A stretch of 64,000 nucleotides of DNA. Source: Planctomycetaceae bacterium. GTDB taxonomy: Bacteria; Planctomycetota; Planctomycetia; Pirellulales; Lacipirellulaceae. The notes beneath the pieces are model-generated. The model had not been told where the DNA came from, searched no databases, and saw only the letters and a list, made by a program, of their open reading frames with translations. Shown here piece by piece: positions 63,478 to 64,000 of this stretch. How positions within the stretch are numbered: position 1 is the first letter of the stretch; every line of letters starts with the position of its first letter. Both the position numbers and the translations under genes were made by a program. The DNA is taken from the NCBI GenBank assembly GCA_002702655.1, contig PABB01000011.1:62001-126000 (forward strand). Direction: 5' to 3'.

Positions 63478-64000
63478 ATGCGGCCCTCACGTCAATCAAT
63501 GATGCTATCTGCACGTCAACCCGCCGCTCGCCTACTGGCATGGCTCGCGATTGTAGCGATGCCATGGCAGATCGTCCCGTCTTCGGCGTGCGGCTGCAGC
63601 CAGGGCTCACGCTGCTCGGCTACCGTCACTTGCAGCGAGGATGACGCCGGATCAGGCTGCTGCGAGACTAAACGTTGCCCTTGCACGGGGGCAAGCGTCT
63701 GTCGCTGCGGTCATAGCGGCGGGCGTTCGTGTTGTTATGGTTCGACGACGCGCGATTCTCAAAGGGCGGAGCCATGTTGCGGTTCCCAACAAACTTGCTG
63801 CAACGTGCCCGGTTGCTGTGGCGGCGGAGCTAACCGCAGCGAACGCTCATGCTGCGGCGGAGGTTCCGGCTGCTCGTGCGGAAATAATTGTCATTGCGGC
63901 GAAGACTCGGCTCCCCCTGCCAAGCCCATCACTCCGCCGACGAACGACGCCCCTGCCGAGCGTGTTCTCGAGGCGCAGGCCATTGCCTCGCCGATCAACG
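63478..64000 (+). CDS. Exported Cys-rich protein, C-terminus beyond the window
   Basis: The frame from ATG 63478 (alternatives 63499, 63502) stays open for 174 codons to the edge. Residues 1-36 form a signal peptide (ARLLAWLAIVAMPWQIVPSSA). About 105 residues after it carry 24 Cys in Gly/Ser-rich context, with repeated CC pairs (PCCGS, TCCNV, GCCGG, SCCGG) and HCG/CHCG words, then a Pro/Ala linker (PPAKPITPPTNDAPAE) and the start of a new domain with ALEAQAIA-type helix. It looks like a metal-sequestering domain tethered to something else. It has no stop, so it is easily missed. Confidence 0.72.
   Translation, partial: MRPSRQSMMLSARQPAARLLAWLAIVAMPWQIVPSSACGCSQGSRCSATVTCSEDDAGSGCCETKRCPCTGASVCRCGHSGGRSCCYGSTTRDSQRAEPCCGSQQTCCNVPGCCGGGANRSERSCCGGGSGCSCGNNCHCGEDSAPPAKPITPPTNDAPAERVLEAQAIASPIN

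Overview
The window is chromosomal DNA from a planctomycete, most likely of the Pirellulales. It has high GC, TAT-exported Gfo/Idh/MocA oxidoreductases, a DUF1559-like pseudopilin, PEP-CTERM proteins, DUF1080 and DUF4432 sugar enzymes, a GldF-GldG type ABC system, lpxK (so a lipid A containing outer membrane) and cysteine-rich secreted proteins. Genus and species cannot be fixed from the sequence alone.

Layout. 1-9200: start of a Ser/Thr kinase, metF, glgP with a strong terminator, a DUF1559-like protein, a secreted oxidoreductase, an acyl-CoA dehydrogenase-like gene, cysC and a BON-like protein. 9209-16177: lpxK, a giant DUF4175-like membrane protein with a disordered middle of about 600 residues, and nadB. 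16188-27480: a secreted metallophosphatase, a three-gene Gld-like ABC operon (ATPase, permease fused to a GldG domain, DUF4340), DUF971, a phenylacetate-CoA ligase-like gene and an FHA-GAF-AAA-HTH regulator. 27843-32899: an ergothioneine locus (egtD ... egtB) enclosing an OpuC/EgtUV-like ABC importer and a DUF427 gene. 33034-37846: a Cys-rich barrel-like protein and a sulfur/redox group (thioredoxin, TauE/SafE exporter, persulfide dioxygenase-rhodanese). 38004-41430: a GntR regulator and two PEP-CTERM proteins that share a domain. 41924-42491: a twice-frameshifted ECF sigma pseudogene. 42513-52304: a sugar cluster (DUF4432 epimerase, PAS-AraC regulator, cupin isomerase-like, TIM barrel, two Gfo/Idh/MocA, DUF1080) resembling 3-keto-glycoside pathways, then a HEAT-like repeat protein.

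52305-55950 is a scar of integrated elements. It has two tRNA 3'-end remnants (Pro-like and Met-like), each followed by a piece of a tyrosine integrase, around a small cargo: an XRE regulator divergent from a four-helix membrane protein. 55952-64000 is accessory metal-handling DNA: a methyltransferase, a merR plus HMA-MauE operon behind a textbook 20-bp-spacer MerR promoter, a TolC-like channel, a TAT-exported multicopper oxidase, three Cys-rich exported proteins (one with exact 40-residue periodicity, one running off the window) and a GNAT acetyltransferase.

Best candidates for new biology are the ergothioneine synthesis-plus-transport locus, with an SBP-permease fusion in the reverse order to EgtU, and the metal locus with its family of CC-x5-CC-x5-CC proteins. 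Several intergenic gaps also carry nested palindromic repeats of different sequence but the same architecture.
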